From: Synergistaceae bacterium
Lineage (GTDB): Bacteria > Synergistota > Synergistia > Synergistales > Aminobacteriaceae
Length of the DNA: 35,852 nt
Direction of reading: 5' to 3'
Assembly (NCBI GenBank): GCA_031274425.1
Contig: JAISQE010000181.1
Coordinates: 1-35,852, forward strand
A program made the position numbers and the translations under genes. This document shows, piece by piece, positions 7,195-15,144 of the stretch. The notes beneath the pieces were generated by a model. It was not told the origin of the DNA. It saw only the letters and a program-made list of their open reading frames with translations, and searched no databases. Each line of letters opens with the position of its first letter. The stretch's first letter is position 1.

Positions 7195-8432
7195 CCTTCA
7201 ATTTCTCCCTTCTTCGATCCGAGCATGGCGCAAGCGAACGACGTCAACAGGGCGACGCCGGTGGGGAGCGAGTCGTCGTCGATATTGAAATGAGGGGAAT
7301 GATGAGGGGCCGCGCACCCTTTTGCCTCGTTGCCGGAGCCGACGAAAAAAAAGCAACCCGGAATCTCCGCCTGGTAGAAGCTGAAATCCTCCGAACTCAT
7401 CCGCAGGGGGGCCTCTCCCAAGTTTTCCTCGCCCACGACGCGGACGGCCGTGTCCCGGAACAGGCGCGTCAGCGCGGCGTCGTTGACGACCGGGTAGGGA
7501 TAGAGCCCCTCGTAACGGGTCTCCGCCTTGCAACGATAGGTAGCGCCAACCCCCTCGGCCATGCGTTGAAAGCGTTCTTCTATGCCGTCGCGCACCGCTC
7601 GGTTGAAGGTGCGGACGGTGCCCACCATCTCGGCGAGTTCCGGGATGACGTTGCTCGCGCGGCCGGACTCCAATTTCCCCACGCTGACGACCACCGTTTC
7701 CAGGGGATTGGTTTCCCGGCTCACAAGGGTTTGGACGGCGAAGATGAAAGCCGCGGCGGCCAGCGTCGGGTCGATGGCGACGTGGGGCGCGGCTCCATGC
7801 CCGCCCTTGCCCTTGAAGACGACTTTCCATCCGTCCGCGGAGGCCATCGTGGGGCCGGCTCGCCACTGAGCTTTCCCGGAGGGAATGTCGGACCACAGGT
7901 GCATTCCCGCGATGGAGGAAACGCCCTCCAAAACGCCGTCGTTGATCATGGCCTGGGCTCCCGAGCGGTAACCGTGTTCTTCCGCTGGCTGAAAGATGAA
8001 CCGCACCCGGCCGGGAAGCTGGTCCTTCATCTCCGACAAAAGTTTCGCCGCGGCGAGCAGCATGGTGATGTGGCCGTCGTGCCCGCACGCGTGCATCACT
8101 CCCGGCTTGCAGGATTTGTAGGGGACGTCGGTCTCCTCCGTTATCGCGAAGGCGTCGATGTCCGCCCGCAGGGCGACGCAGGGGCCCGAGGCGTTCCCCG
8201 CGAGGTCGGCGACGACGCCCACGGGTTGATCTCCCACCCCTATTTGAGGATTGAGCCCCAGTTCCTCCAGTTTGGAGGCGATCAGGCGGCTCGTTTCCAT
8301 CTCCTGCCACGGCAGTTCCGGGTTTTCGTGAAAATGACGCCGCAGCCGAGTCATCTCCTCGGCAAGGGACAGCGCCCTGCTTTTTATTTTTGCGACATCT
8401 ATTTTTGCAATATCTATCTTTGCAGCATCCAT
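7191..8432 (-). CDS. M20 (M20D) family amidohydrolase / N-acyl-amino-acid hydrolase
   Basis: A 413-residue zinc metallohydrolase of the hippurate hydrolase / N-acyl-L-amino-acid amidohydrolase group, cleaving amide bonds of acylated amino acids in the cytosol. Seen: LRRHFHENPELPWQEMET (30-47, family N-terminal signature), ADID (90-93), MHACGHDGH (113-121, metal ligands Cys116 and His118), the QPAEEHG catalytic pair Glu151-Glu152, MHLW with His178, the lid motif GGHGAAPH, SSEDFSFY and the C-terminal HHSPHFN with the last metal-site His. ATG at 8432 has GAGG eight bases upstream. Residues 4-18 are a 15-bp-period repeat (AKIDI, AKIDV, AKIKS) preceding the conserved fold. It is the first gene of the operon and overlaps larA by 4 bp. 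True substrate unknown. Confidence 0.88.
   Translation of the reverse strand: MDAAKIDIAKIDVAKIKSRALSLAEEMTRLRRHFHENPELPWQEMETSRLIASKLEELGLNPQIGVGDQPVGVVADLAGNASGPCVALRADIDAFAITEETDVPYKSCKPGVMHACGHDGHITMLLAAAKLLSEMKDQLPGRVRFIFQPAEEHGYRSGAQAMINDGVLEGVSSIAGMHLWSDIPSGKAQWRAGPTMASADGWKVVFKGKGGHGAAPHVAIDPTLAAAAFIFAVQTLVSRETNPLETVVVSVGKLESGRASNVIPELAEMVGTVRTFNRAVRDGIEERFQRMAEGVGATYRCKAETRYEGLYPYPVVNDAALTRLFRDTAVRVVGEENLGEAPLRMSSEDFSFYQAEIPGCFFFVGSGNEAKGCAAPHHSPHFNIDDDSLPTGVALLTSFACAMLGSKKGEIEG
8379..8423 (-). repeat. Three 15-bp in-frame repeats at the M20 N-terminus
   Basis: Minus-strand codons 4-18 read GCAAAGATAGATATT, GCAAAAATAGATGTC, GCAAAAATAAAAAGC. This is the same period and position as in the Fe-ADH two genes downstream. 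Confidence 0.85.
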
Positions 8433-8550
8433 GAAATCTTCCTCACATTTCTATAGCGGCGAACGGGCCTTGCCCCTTTAGCTCCACCCTGAGCTCTGCC
8501 CCCCTGGGTTTGAACTTTAAATTTTGAACATTTACAATTTGAACGTTTAC
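8433..8550 (-). other. Intergenic leader of the M20-LarA-ADH operon with repeats
   Basis: Contains a degenerate ~15-bp repeat on the minus strand (GTAAACGTTCAAATT, then GTAAATGTTCAAAATT, then a partial copy). It also holds CAGGGGGGCAGAGCTC (8491-8506 reverse complement), which recurs with one mismatch at 12535-12550 in the ntp operon. A weak TATAGA (-10?) lies shortly before the M20 RBS, without a clear -35. Confidence 0.4.
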
Positions 8551-8600
8551 AAAAAGTCCCCCTCTCGCCCTTGGACGGGCTCCGGGAGGGGGATTTTCGT
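8551..8600 (-). terminator. Terminator of the V-ATPase operon
   Basis: Minus strand: TCCCCCTC pairs with GAGGGGGA, with an inner GCCC/GGGC pair, followed by CTTTTTG. It begins 18 bp past the ntpD stop codon. Confidence 0.9.
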
Positions 8601-8617
8601 GCATAAAGTCCTGGAGG

Positions 8618-9244
8618 CTATGCCCCTTTGCGGACGATTTCCTTGATTTTCATGAGGCGGGAAAGGGTCGAACGCTCCTGTTCGTCGAGCTTCATGCTGA
8701 TGTAGCGGATCGTCTCCGTCAGGTTCGGGATCATAACGTACTCCAGGGCGTTGACGCGCCGCCTGGTGCGCTCGATTTCCCCCGCCATCAAACGGATGGC
8801 CTTTTCCTTGGCGGCGAGTTCCAGAAGACGGAGGACCAGCTCGCCGAATTGCTCCAGGGCCACGTCCAGCAGAAGGGGAACGGAAGCGAAGCCGTAATTT
8901 ACCGGGTTGCCCTCCTGTTTGACGTCGTACTCGGGAACGAGGACGCTCATGACGTTTTTCCAACTCACGGAAAGGGAGCATCGAGCGCCGGGAAACATCA
9001 AAGCCTGCTCCAGAACCTCGGGCGTGGTCTGCGCGCGGGACAGAACGAAGGAACCGAAGCAATCCTTCAACTCCGCCTCGACCCGCTCCCGCAGCGCCTT
9101 GCCCTCCCGCGCGCGCTCCAAAAACGCCTTGATGAGGGCGTCCTGCTTGTCCTTTAGAAGTTTGTGCCCGCGCTTGGCCACCACCAGACGCTTTTTCAGC
9201 CTGGAAAGCTCCATTCGGTTGGGATTTACGTTAATGCGTGCCAT
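8618..9244 (-). CDS. ntpD: V-type ATPase subunit D (central stalk)
   Basis: Central rotor shaft that turns inside the A3B3 hexamer and transmits rotation to the membrane ring. The 208 residues begin MARINVNPNRMELSRLKKRL, the conserved start of the family, and form two long helices (about 10-70 and 120-200, including EIERTRRRVNALEYVMIPNL) that make the coiled-coil shaft. The length is typical. ATG at 9244 has GGGAGG nine bases upstream. It is the last gene of the ntp operon, 15 bp behind ntpB and followed by a strong terminator. Confidence 0.95.
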   Translation of the reverse strand: MARINVNPNRMELSRLKKRLVVAKRGHKLLKDKQDALIKAFLERAREGKALRERVEAELKDCFGSFVLSRAQTTPEVLEQALMFPGARCSLSVSWKNVMSVLVPEYDVKQEGNPVNYGFASVPLLLDVALEQFGELVLRLLELAAKEKAIRLMAGEIERTRRRVNALEYVMIPNLTETIRYISMKLDEQERSTLSRLMKIKEIVRKGA

Positions 9245-9259
9245 TTTGCGGCGCCTCCC

Positions 9260-10696
9260 TTAGCTTTTGGAGCCCGCGGAATCCGCCTTTGCCAGTTTTG
9301 GCTTCAAATATTTGTCGATGTAGGCGTCGCGGATACGTTTCAGTTCCTTCGTCGGGATCAGGGTCAGAAGCTCCCAGCCGAGCTCCAGCGTCTCCTCCAC
9401 CGTGCGGTTCTCGTACTCGCCCTGACGGATGTACTTGTCCTCGAAGACGCCGGAAAAAGCCGCAAAGGCCTTGTCTTCTTCGGTCAAGGCCCCCTCGCCC
9501 AGGATGACCGCCAATTCCTTGGCCTCCTTGCCTCGGGCGTAGGCCGCGAAAAGCTGGTTCATCAGGTCGGCGTGGTCCTCCCGCGTCCGGTCTTTCCCAA
9601 TGCCCTTGTCCTTCAGACGAGACAAAGACGGCAGCACGTCCACGGGCGGGTAGATTCCCTTGCGGTGCAGGGCGCGGCTCAAGATGATCTGCCCCTCCGT
9701 GATGTAGCCGGTAAGGTCGGGGATCGGGTGGGTCTTGTCGTCCTCGGGCATGGTCAGGATGGGAATTTGGGTGATCGAACCGCTCTTGCCTTTCAGGCGT
9801 CCCGCGCGCTCGTACATGGTCGCCAGGTCGGTGTAAAGATAGCCGGGATAGCCGCGGCGTCCGGGGACCTCCTTGCGGGCGGCCGATATCTCGCGCAGCG
9901 CCTCGCAGTAGTTCGTGAGGTCGGTGAGGATGACGACCACGTGCATGTCGCACTCGAACGCCAGGTACTCCGCGGCGGTCAGAGCGATGCGGGGGGTGGT
10001 GATGCGCTCGATGGCGGGGTCGTCCGCCAGGTTGATGTAGAGCGCCGTGCGCTGCAGGGCTCCGGTTCTGCGGAAGTCCTCCATGAAGAAAGAGGCCTCC
10101 TCGAAGGTGATGCCCATGGCGGCGAAGACGACGGCGAAGTCCTCGTGCCCCTCGCCCCCCGCCTCGCCGATGACCGTGGCCTGACGGGCGATCTGCGCCG
10201 CCATGCGGTTGTGGGGCAGGCCGCTGGCGGAAAAGATGGGCAGCTTCTGTCCCCGCACCATCGGGTTCAGGCCGTCGATGGTGGAGATCCCGGTCTGGAT
10301 GAACTCCGAGGGGAAGTCCCGGGAGTAGGGGTTCATCGGCACTCCGTTGATGTCGAGCTTCTTGTCGGGGATCAGGTTGGCGCCTCCGTCGATGGGCTCG
10401 CCGCGTCCGTTGAATACGCGGCCCAAGATGTCGCGCGCCACGGGCAAAGTCAGGACCCCGCCCAGGAAACGCGCCTTCGTGCCCTCCACGTCGATGCCGC
10501 TGGTTCCCTCGAATACCTGGACAAGGGCGCGCGTGGACTCGATTTCGAGAACCCGCCCCCGCCGTTTTTCCCCGTTTACGAGCTCGATCTCGACCAGCTC
10601 GTCGTAGCGCACGTCCGTCGTGTTTTCGACCATCATCAGGGGGCCGGAAAGGCCGGATATGGTTCGGTACTCCTTAGGCAACATTTTAGGCAACAT
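9260..10696 (-). CDS. ntpB: V-type ATPase subunit B (regulatory/non-catalytic)
   Basis: Alternates with subunit A in the A3B3 head. It contributes the arginine side of the nucleotide site but lacks a P-loop: at the equivalent place the sequence is [11 protein letters not shown]. Other signatures are [29 protein letters not shown] and the long [11 protein letters not shown] region. I prefer the ATG at 10696 (478 residues, [14 protein letters not shown]) because GGTGG lies upstream; GTGs at 10708/10705 and a second ATG at 10684 are alternatives. The start overlaps the last codons and stop of ntpA, implying coupling. Remarkably, the 12-bp unit containing the start codon is exactly duplicated, so the protein starts with MLPK twice. 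Relatives of this subunit usually have the motif once. Confidence 0.93.
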   Translation of the reverse strand: MLPKMLPKEYRTISGLSGPLMMVENTTDVRYDELVEIELVNGEKRRGRVLEIESTRALVQVFEGTSGIDVEGTKARFLGGVLTLPVARDILGRVFNGRGEPIDGGANLIPDKKLDINGVPMNPYSRDFPSEFIQTGISTIDGLNPMVRGQKLPIFSASGLPHNRMAAQIARQATVIGEAGGEGHEDFAVVFAAMGITFEEASFFMEDFRRTGALQRTALYINLADDPAIERITTPRIALTAAEYLAFECDMHVVVILTDLTNYCEALREISAARKEVPGRRGYPGYLYTDLATMYERAGRLKGKSGSITQIPILTMPEDDKTHPIPDLTGYITEGQIILSRALHRKGIYPPVDVLPSLSRLKDKGIGKDRTREDHADLMNQLFAAYARGKEAKELAVILGEGALTEEDKAFAAFSGVFEDKYIRQGEYENRTVEETLELGWELLTLIPTKELKRIRDAYIDKYLKPKLAKADSAGSKS

Positions 10697-10699
10697 TTT
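10676..10699 (-). repeat. Exact 12-bp duplication containing the ntpB start codon
   Basis: Minus strand AAAATGTTGCCT occurs twice without a mismatch (10699-10688 and 10687-10676). The first copy also carries the last base of the ntpA stop codon's predecessor and the T of its TAA, so the duplication straddles the ntpA-ntpB junction and creates two in-frame ATGs. Confidence 0.95.
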
Positions 10700-12509
10700 G
10701 TTCACCACCCTTGAACGCGGCTGAGCCCAACAGGGCCCCGCCCGAGGCGAGCCCGTTGATTTGCTCTTTTATCGTTTCCTCCAGCTTGTCGATCTGGTCG
10801 ATTTGTTTTTCCTCCAGATAGCGCATTCTGGCGATCTGCTCCCGGACCGGCAGGTTGAAAAGCTCGTTCATCGGCGCGCCTTTTTTCAGGGCGTCCATGC
10901 CCGCGTGGTGGAACCGGACGATGGTTTTGAGCATTCGGAACTGCTTGTCCATCGACGCGTAGGTGTCGACCTCGTGGAAAGCGTTTTGGTGCAAAAAGTC
11001 CTCCCTCAAGGATTTCGCCGTCTCCAACACCATGCGCTCCTCTTTGGAAAGCGCGTCGATGCCCACCAGGCGCACGACCTCACGAAGCTGGTCCTCCTCC
11101 TCCAACAGGCTCATCGCCTCGACGCGCAGGCCGCTCCACTCGTCGTCGAAGCGGTCGTTCCAGTATTCGTCGAGGGTCTCCGTGTAGAGCGAGTAGCTGG
11201 AAAGCCAGTTGATGGCCGGAAAATGGCGCTGATAGGCCAAGTTGGCGTCGAGTCCCCAGAAGACCTTCGTGACGCGGAGCGTGTTCTGGGTCACGGGCTC
11301 GGACAGGTCGCCGCCGGGGGGCGACACCGCGCCGATAATGCTGATGGAGCCCTCTCTGTCGCCCTTGCCTTTGATGATGCAGCGTCCGGCCCGTTCGTAA
11401 AACGAAGCCAGGCGGGTCCCCAGGTAGGCCGGGTACCCCTCCTCGCCGGGCATTTCCTCCAAGCGCCCGGACATCTCGCGCAGGGCCTCGGCCCATCGGC
11501 TGGTGGAGTCGGCCATGAGCGCGACGGAGTACCCCATGTCGCGGTAGTACTCGGCCAGGGTGACGGCGGTGTAGATCGATGCCTCCCGCGCGGCCACCGG
11601 CATGTTCGACGTGTTCGCGATGAGCGTCGTGCGCTTCATCAGCGGGTGTCCAGACTGGGGGTCCTCCAGCTCGGGGAACTCCAGAAGCACGTCGGTCATC
11701 TCGTTGCCGCGCTCGCCGCAGCCCACGTAGACGACGATCTGTGCCTGGGCCCATTTGGCGAACTGGTGCTGGATCACCGTCTTGCCCGAGCCGAAGGGGC
11801 CGGGCACGCAGGCCGTTCCCCCCAGAGCGATGGGGAAAAACGCGTCGACGACGCGCTGCCCCGTGGACATGGGCACGTTGGGCGGCAGGCGGCGCGCGAC
11901 CGGGCGCGGAGTACGCACCGGCCAACGCTGGAGCATCCTCACCTCGTGCTGCGTCCCTTTGTCGTCGATGACGGCCACGGTCTCCTCCACCGTGCGCTCG
12001 CCGCCCTGAATGCTCTTGACGGTACCCTTGACGCCGCGGGGCGCCATGATGCGGTGCTCGACGATGATGGTCTCCTGCACCACGCCCAGGACGTCGCCTT
12101 CCTCCACGATGTCGCCCGCCTTGACCTTGGGCTCGAATTTCCATTTTTTCGAGCGGTCGATGGCCGGAACGTTGATGCCGCGGGAGATGAAGTGGCTCTT
12201 CGCCGCTTTCTCGATCAGCTCCAGCGGGCGCTGGATGCCGTCGTAAAACTGTTCGATGATTCCGGGCCCCAGCTCGACGGAAAGGGGTTCGCCCAAGCAG
12301 ATCACCGGCTCTCCCGGCTTGAGTCCCGAGGTCTCCTCGTAGGCCTGGATGGAGGCCGTGTCCTCTTTGAGCTCGACGATCTCGCCGATCAAGCCGATTT
12401 CGCCGATGTGCACCACGTCGTACATGCTGGCGCCCAGCATCCCCTTGGCCACGACCAGGGGACCGGATATTCGTTCTATGATCCCTTGAATTTGTCTTTC
12501 ATTGGGCAT
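10686..12509 (-). CDS. ntpA: V-type ATPase subunit A (catalytic)
   Basis: Catalytic ATP-binding subunit; three copies alternate with B. The 607 residues contain the Walker A GPFGSGKT (237-244), the family's inserted non-homologous region (~110-200), [11 protein letters not shown] with the catalytic Glu, [20 protein letters not shown], and [20 protein letters not shown]. The length is normal for bacterial/archaeal A subunits. ATG at 12509 is preceded by AGGAGG at 8 bases. An 81-bp gap with a strong hairpin separates it from the F-subunit gene upstream; all other junctions in the operon are tighter except C-E. Whether the complex hydrolyses or makes ATP in vivo cannot be told from the sequence. 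Confidence 0.97.
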   Translation of the reverse strand: MPNERQIQGIIERISGPLVVAKGMLGASMYDVVHIGEIGLIGEIVELKEDTASIQAYEETSGLKPGEPVICLGEPLSVELGPGIIEQFYDGIQRPLELIEKAAKSHFISRGINVPAIDRSKKWKFEPKVKAGDIVEEGDVLGVVQETIIVEHRIMAPRGVKGTVKSIQGGERTVEETVAVIDDKGTQHEVRMLQRWPVRTPRPVARRLPPNVPMSTGQRVVDAFFPIALGGTACVPGPFGSGKTVIQHQFAKWAQAQIVVYVGCGERGNEMTDVLLEFPELEDPQSGHPLMKRTTLIANTSNMPVAAREASIYTAVTLAEYYRDMGYSVALMADSTSRWAEALREMSGRLEEMPGEEGYPAYLGTRLASFYERAGRCIIKGKGDREGSISIIGAVSPPGGDLSEPVTQNTLRVTKVFWGLDANLAYQRHFPAINWLSSYSLYTETLDEYWNDRFDDEWSGLRVEAMSLLEEEDQLREVVRLVGIDALSKEERMVLETAKSLREDFLHQNAFHEVDTYASMDKQFRMLKTIVRFHHAGMDALKKGAPMNELFNLPVREQIARMRYLEEKQIDQIDKLEETIKEQINGLASGGALLGSAAFKGGEQNVA

Positions 12510-12533
12510 GACTCTTGCCTCCTAATTTTAAGC

Positions 12534-12581
12534 TCAGGGGGGCGGAGCTCGCTCGCGCTTCGCGCTCGCTGGCCCCCCTGA
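12534..12581 (-). other. GC-rich hairpin inside the V-ATPase operon
   Basis: TCAGGGGGGC (12534-12543) pairs perfectly with GCCCCCCTGA (12572-12581), enclosing a CG-rich 28-base loop. In the mRNA it falls between the F and A cistrons, ending about 10 bases before the ntpA RBS region. No T run follows, so it is more likely an RNA stability, processing or attenuation element than a terminator. Part of the arm recurs at 8491-8506. Confidence 0.7.
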
Positions 12582-12590
12582 AACCCCCTG

Positions 12591-12944
12591 TTATCTTTCT
12601 GCGAATATGTCCATTCCGACGGCTTTTTCGACGCTGTTGCGGATGGAGGCCAGGCCGGCGCCGGTGCTGCCCAGGACGCCGGGGAGGGGCAGCACGCTGG
12701 TGTCGTAGGCGTCGTTGATCTCCTCCACTTTTTTGGTGAAGTCGACGAAGAGGTCCTCCTGAATGAACACGACGGCGTAGCGTTCGCGCGCCAGGTCCTC
12801 CAGAATCTGCCCGAACCGCTCGCGTTTCGCGGCGTCCAGCACGACGGGTTTTATCCCCACGGCCTGAAACGGCAGGACCATTTCGTAGTCCCCGATGGCC
12901 GCCATGGGCAACGCGTTTTTGCCGTTATAAGGGCTATCGGCCAT
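12591..12944 (-). CDS. ntpG: V-type ATPase subunit F (central stalk)
   Basis: Small central-stalk subunit that binds D and modulates activity. It has 117 residues with the Rossmann-like alternation typical of the family (MAAIGDYEMVLPFQAVGI, then YAVVFIQEDLF). The C-terminal PLPGVLGSTGAGLASIRNSV contains the family's G-x-x-G-x-G region before the last helix. ATG at 12944 overlaps the end of ntpC by 11 bp and has AAGGAGG ten bases upstream. The first ~13 residues precede the usual family start. Named ntpG by position in the E. hirae order; the subunit letter is F. Confidence 0.92.
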   Translation of the reverse strand: MADSPYNGKNALPMAAIGDYEMVLPFQAVGIKPVVLDAAKRERFGQILEDLARERYAVVFIQEDLFVDFTKKVEEINDAYDTSVLPLPGVLGSTGAGLASIRNSVEKAVGMDIFAER

Positions 12945-13938
12945 GGCTCAACAACCTCCTTGCGAACTCGCGGTTCAGGCCGTTGGCGACGCACACCAGG
13001 GCGATGCGGAGGTTGCGCGCCTCCTGCTCCTTGCGTAAAAGGTAGAGGATGACGTTTTCCGGAACGGGGCCGTACTTGGCCTTCTCCAAAACGCGGATCA
13101 GGTAGTCGTCCAGGGCTTTCGATATCTCGGAAAGCGCGAATTGAACGTCCGAACGGTCCTGCAGGGCCTCCAGGGCAACGCCGATGTCGGTGTAGGACAA
13201 CGTCTTGCTCCAGGACTCCAGGGGCTCGCCCATGAGCCTCGCCACGTCGTCGGGCCGGATCGTGCCCCCCCGGTGGAAAAAAGGCAGAGCGGCTGCGGCG
13301 TCGGTGTTCATCCGCGAGAGCCGCACGGCGTTCCGGAGGTTTTCCGCGTCGATTTTATGCTTCACCCAGCCGACGATCGCCGCCGTCTTCAATTTCTCCC
13401 CCAACGTCTCCGCCGTGCCCCGCATCGTCGCGAACAGATGCCCGTCCAAGATAGTTTCCACGTGCCGGGAGTCCTTCGACTGCTCCCAGATCGTCCAGCA
13501 GCGCGGGATCACGTCCACGAGCCCATAGGGCAAAAGGCCGTATTCCTCGCCCTCCAGCGCCATGATCAGCCTGTCCGTGTCCACGGCCCCCAGCTTGGTC
13601 AGCAGGTCGTAACGGCGCTCGCCGCCCTCCCTCGCCTTGAAAAGGCTTTTCAGGACGACCTTCACGTTGTTGAAGTCGTAGGGCATTCTGCAGATGTCCA
13701 GCAATTCCTCGTCGGGCACGAACCGTTTCAGCTCGTCGCAGGTCGCGACCAGCTCGCTGTCGATGACCTGGTCGAAGCCCGCTTCGGAGGCGCCGAGCCA
13801 CTGGGCGTAAACGGTTTCTCCCAGGGACTTCAACGCGTCCTCCAATGTGGCGCTGTCGATGAGGCGGGAGAAAAACGACGCGTCCAGAAAACGGTTTTCC
13901 ATGGCTCGCAGTCGTGCCGCCGCGTACACGTAGCTCAC
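12934..13938 (-). CDS. ntpC: V-type ATPase subunit C (d-type, rotor ring adapter)
   Basis: Funnel-shaped subunit that caps the K ring and couples it to the D/F shaft. The ~334 residues are nearly all helical. They begin VSYVYAAARLRAMENRFL, matching the usual 'YxYaxARxRaxE' start, and contain CRMPYDFNNVKVVLKSLFKA and the C-terminal RKEQEARNLRIALVC, both typical. I choose GTG at 13938 because AAGGGGG lies 8 bases upstream; a GTG three codons earlier would sit on the Shine-Dalgarno. It overlaps ntpG by 11 bp. Confidence 0.92.
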   Translation of the reverse strand: MSYVYAAARLRAMENRFLDASFFSRLIDSATLEDALKSLGETVYAQWLGASEAGFDQVIDSELVATCDELKRFVPDEELLDICRMPYDFNNVKVVLKSLFKAREGGERRYDLLTKLGAVDTDRLIMALEGEEYGLLPYGLVDVIPRCWTIWEQSKDSRHVETILDGHLFATMRGTAETLGEKLKTAAIVGWVKHKIDAENLRNAVRLSRMNTDAAAALPFFHRGGTIRPDDVARLMGEPLESWSKTLSYTDIGVALEALQDRSDVQFALSEISKALDDYLIRVLEKAKYGPVPENVILYLLRKEQEARNLRIALVCVANGLNREFARRLLSHGR

Positions 13939-13983
13939 GGTTGCCACCCCCTTGATTTACTTGATTCAAGCAAAGAGCCCGCG

Positions 13984-14019
13984 GTCAAAGAAGTCAAAAA
14001 AGTAAAAATAGTTGAAACG
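13984..14019 (-). repeat. Four degenerate 9-bp repeats in the ntpE-ntpC gap
   Basis: Plus strand GTCAAAGAA, GTCAAAAAA, GTAAAAATA, GTTGAAACG in tandem between the two cistrons, followed by the palindrome TGAAAC-GT-GTTTCA (14013-14026). It forms most of one of the few long spacers in the operon. Confidence 0.55.
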
Positions 14020-14031
14020 TGTTTCATGTTT

Positions 14032-14610
14032 TTAAGAGAACAGGCGGTTGACGACGTCCGATTCGATCTCTGGACGAAGGTCTCCCACCAGCATATCCCA
14101 GGAACAATTGATGTCGATCTTCCCGTTTCTCAGCACGAAACCGCCCGAAATCGGCAGGCGGTCGCCGGAAAAGGACAAGCGCGTGGAGTGCGAGGCGTTG
14201 TAGCTGTCGAGCCACGCGCCGTCGATATGGCGTTCGTTTTTGCCGACCAGAAGAACCTCTTCGCCGGTTACGACGGCCTTTTCCATCAAGGTATGGACGA
14301 AAGAAAGATAGTTGTCGTGGGGCAGTTCCGTCAGCATGCGCAGCGCGCCCTCGAAGGCCTCGCCGATCAAGCGTTGTTTGACGCCCAGGTCCACCTTATG
14401 GGCGTCGAGCTCCGCCACGATCTGCCGACGCTTGAGAATTTCCGGTTCTTCCTTGGCGAAGCGCTCCTTGTACGAGGTTTGGATGGCCTTGACCTCACTG
14501 TCGGCCTGTTTGTTCATGGCCGAGACGCGGGCGTCGTTCTCGGCTTCGAGGGTCCTGATCTGAGTCTGGGTTTCCGCGTTTATTTTCGCTTTGATGTCGG
14601 CCAATGACAT
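14032..14610 (-). CDS. ntpE: V-type ATPase subunit E (peripheral stalk)
   Basis: Peripheral-stalk subunit that holds the head against the turning rotor. The ~192 residues form a long charged N-terminal helix (about 5-85; KINAETQTQIRTLEAENDAR) followed by a globular C-terminal domain (LPISGGFVLRNGKIDINCSWD, the typical 'GG..l...g.i..d.s...' segment). I prefer ATG at 14610, with GGCGGG/GGTGG upstream; a GTG at 14619 is the alternative. It lies 14 bp downstream of ntpK. Confidence 0.9.
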   Translation of the reverse strand: MSLADIKAKINAETQTQIRTLEAENDARVSAMNKQADSEVKAIQTSYKERFAKEEPEILKRRQIVAELDAHKVDLGVKQRLIGEAFEGALRMLTELPHDNYLSFVHTLMEKAVVTGEEVLLVGKNERHIDGAWLDSYNASHSTRLSFSGDRLPISGGFVLRNGKIDINCSWDMLVGDLRPEIESDVVNRLFS

Positions 14611-14624
14611 GAGCGCCACCCGCC

Positions 14625-15125
<501 letters not shown>

Positions 15126-15144
15126 TTAAAAGCATTCTCTCGAT

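Noticed and set aside
9164-10714. 516-aa open frame on the plus strand opposite ntpB/ntpD
   Set aside because: Same reason: antisense to two well-conserved subunits, no RBS or motif.
10761-12581. 606-aa open frame on the plus strand opposite ntpA
   Set aside because: Antisense shadow of a high-GC gene; rich in His/Arg/Asp with no domain, while the opposite strand encodes a canonical ATPase subunit.
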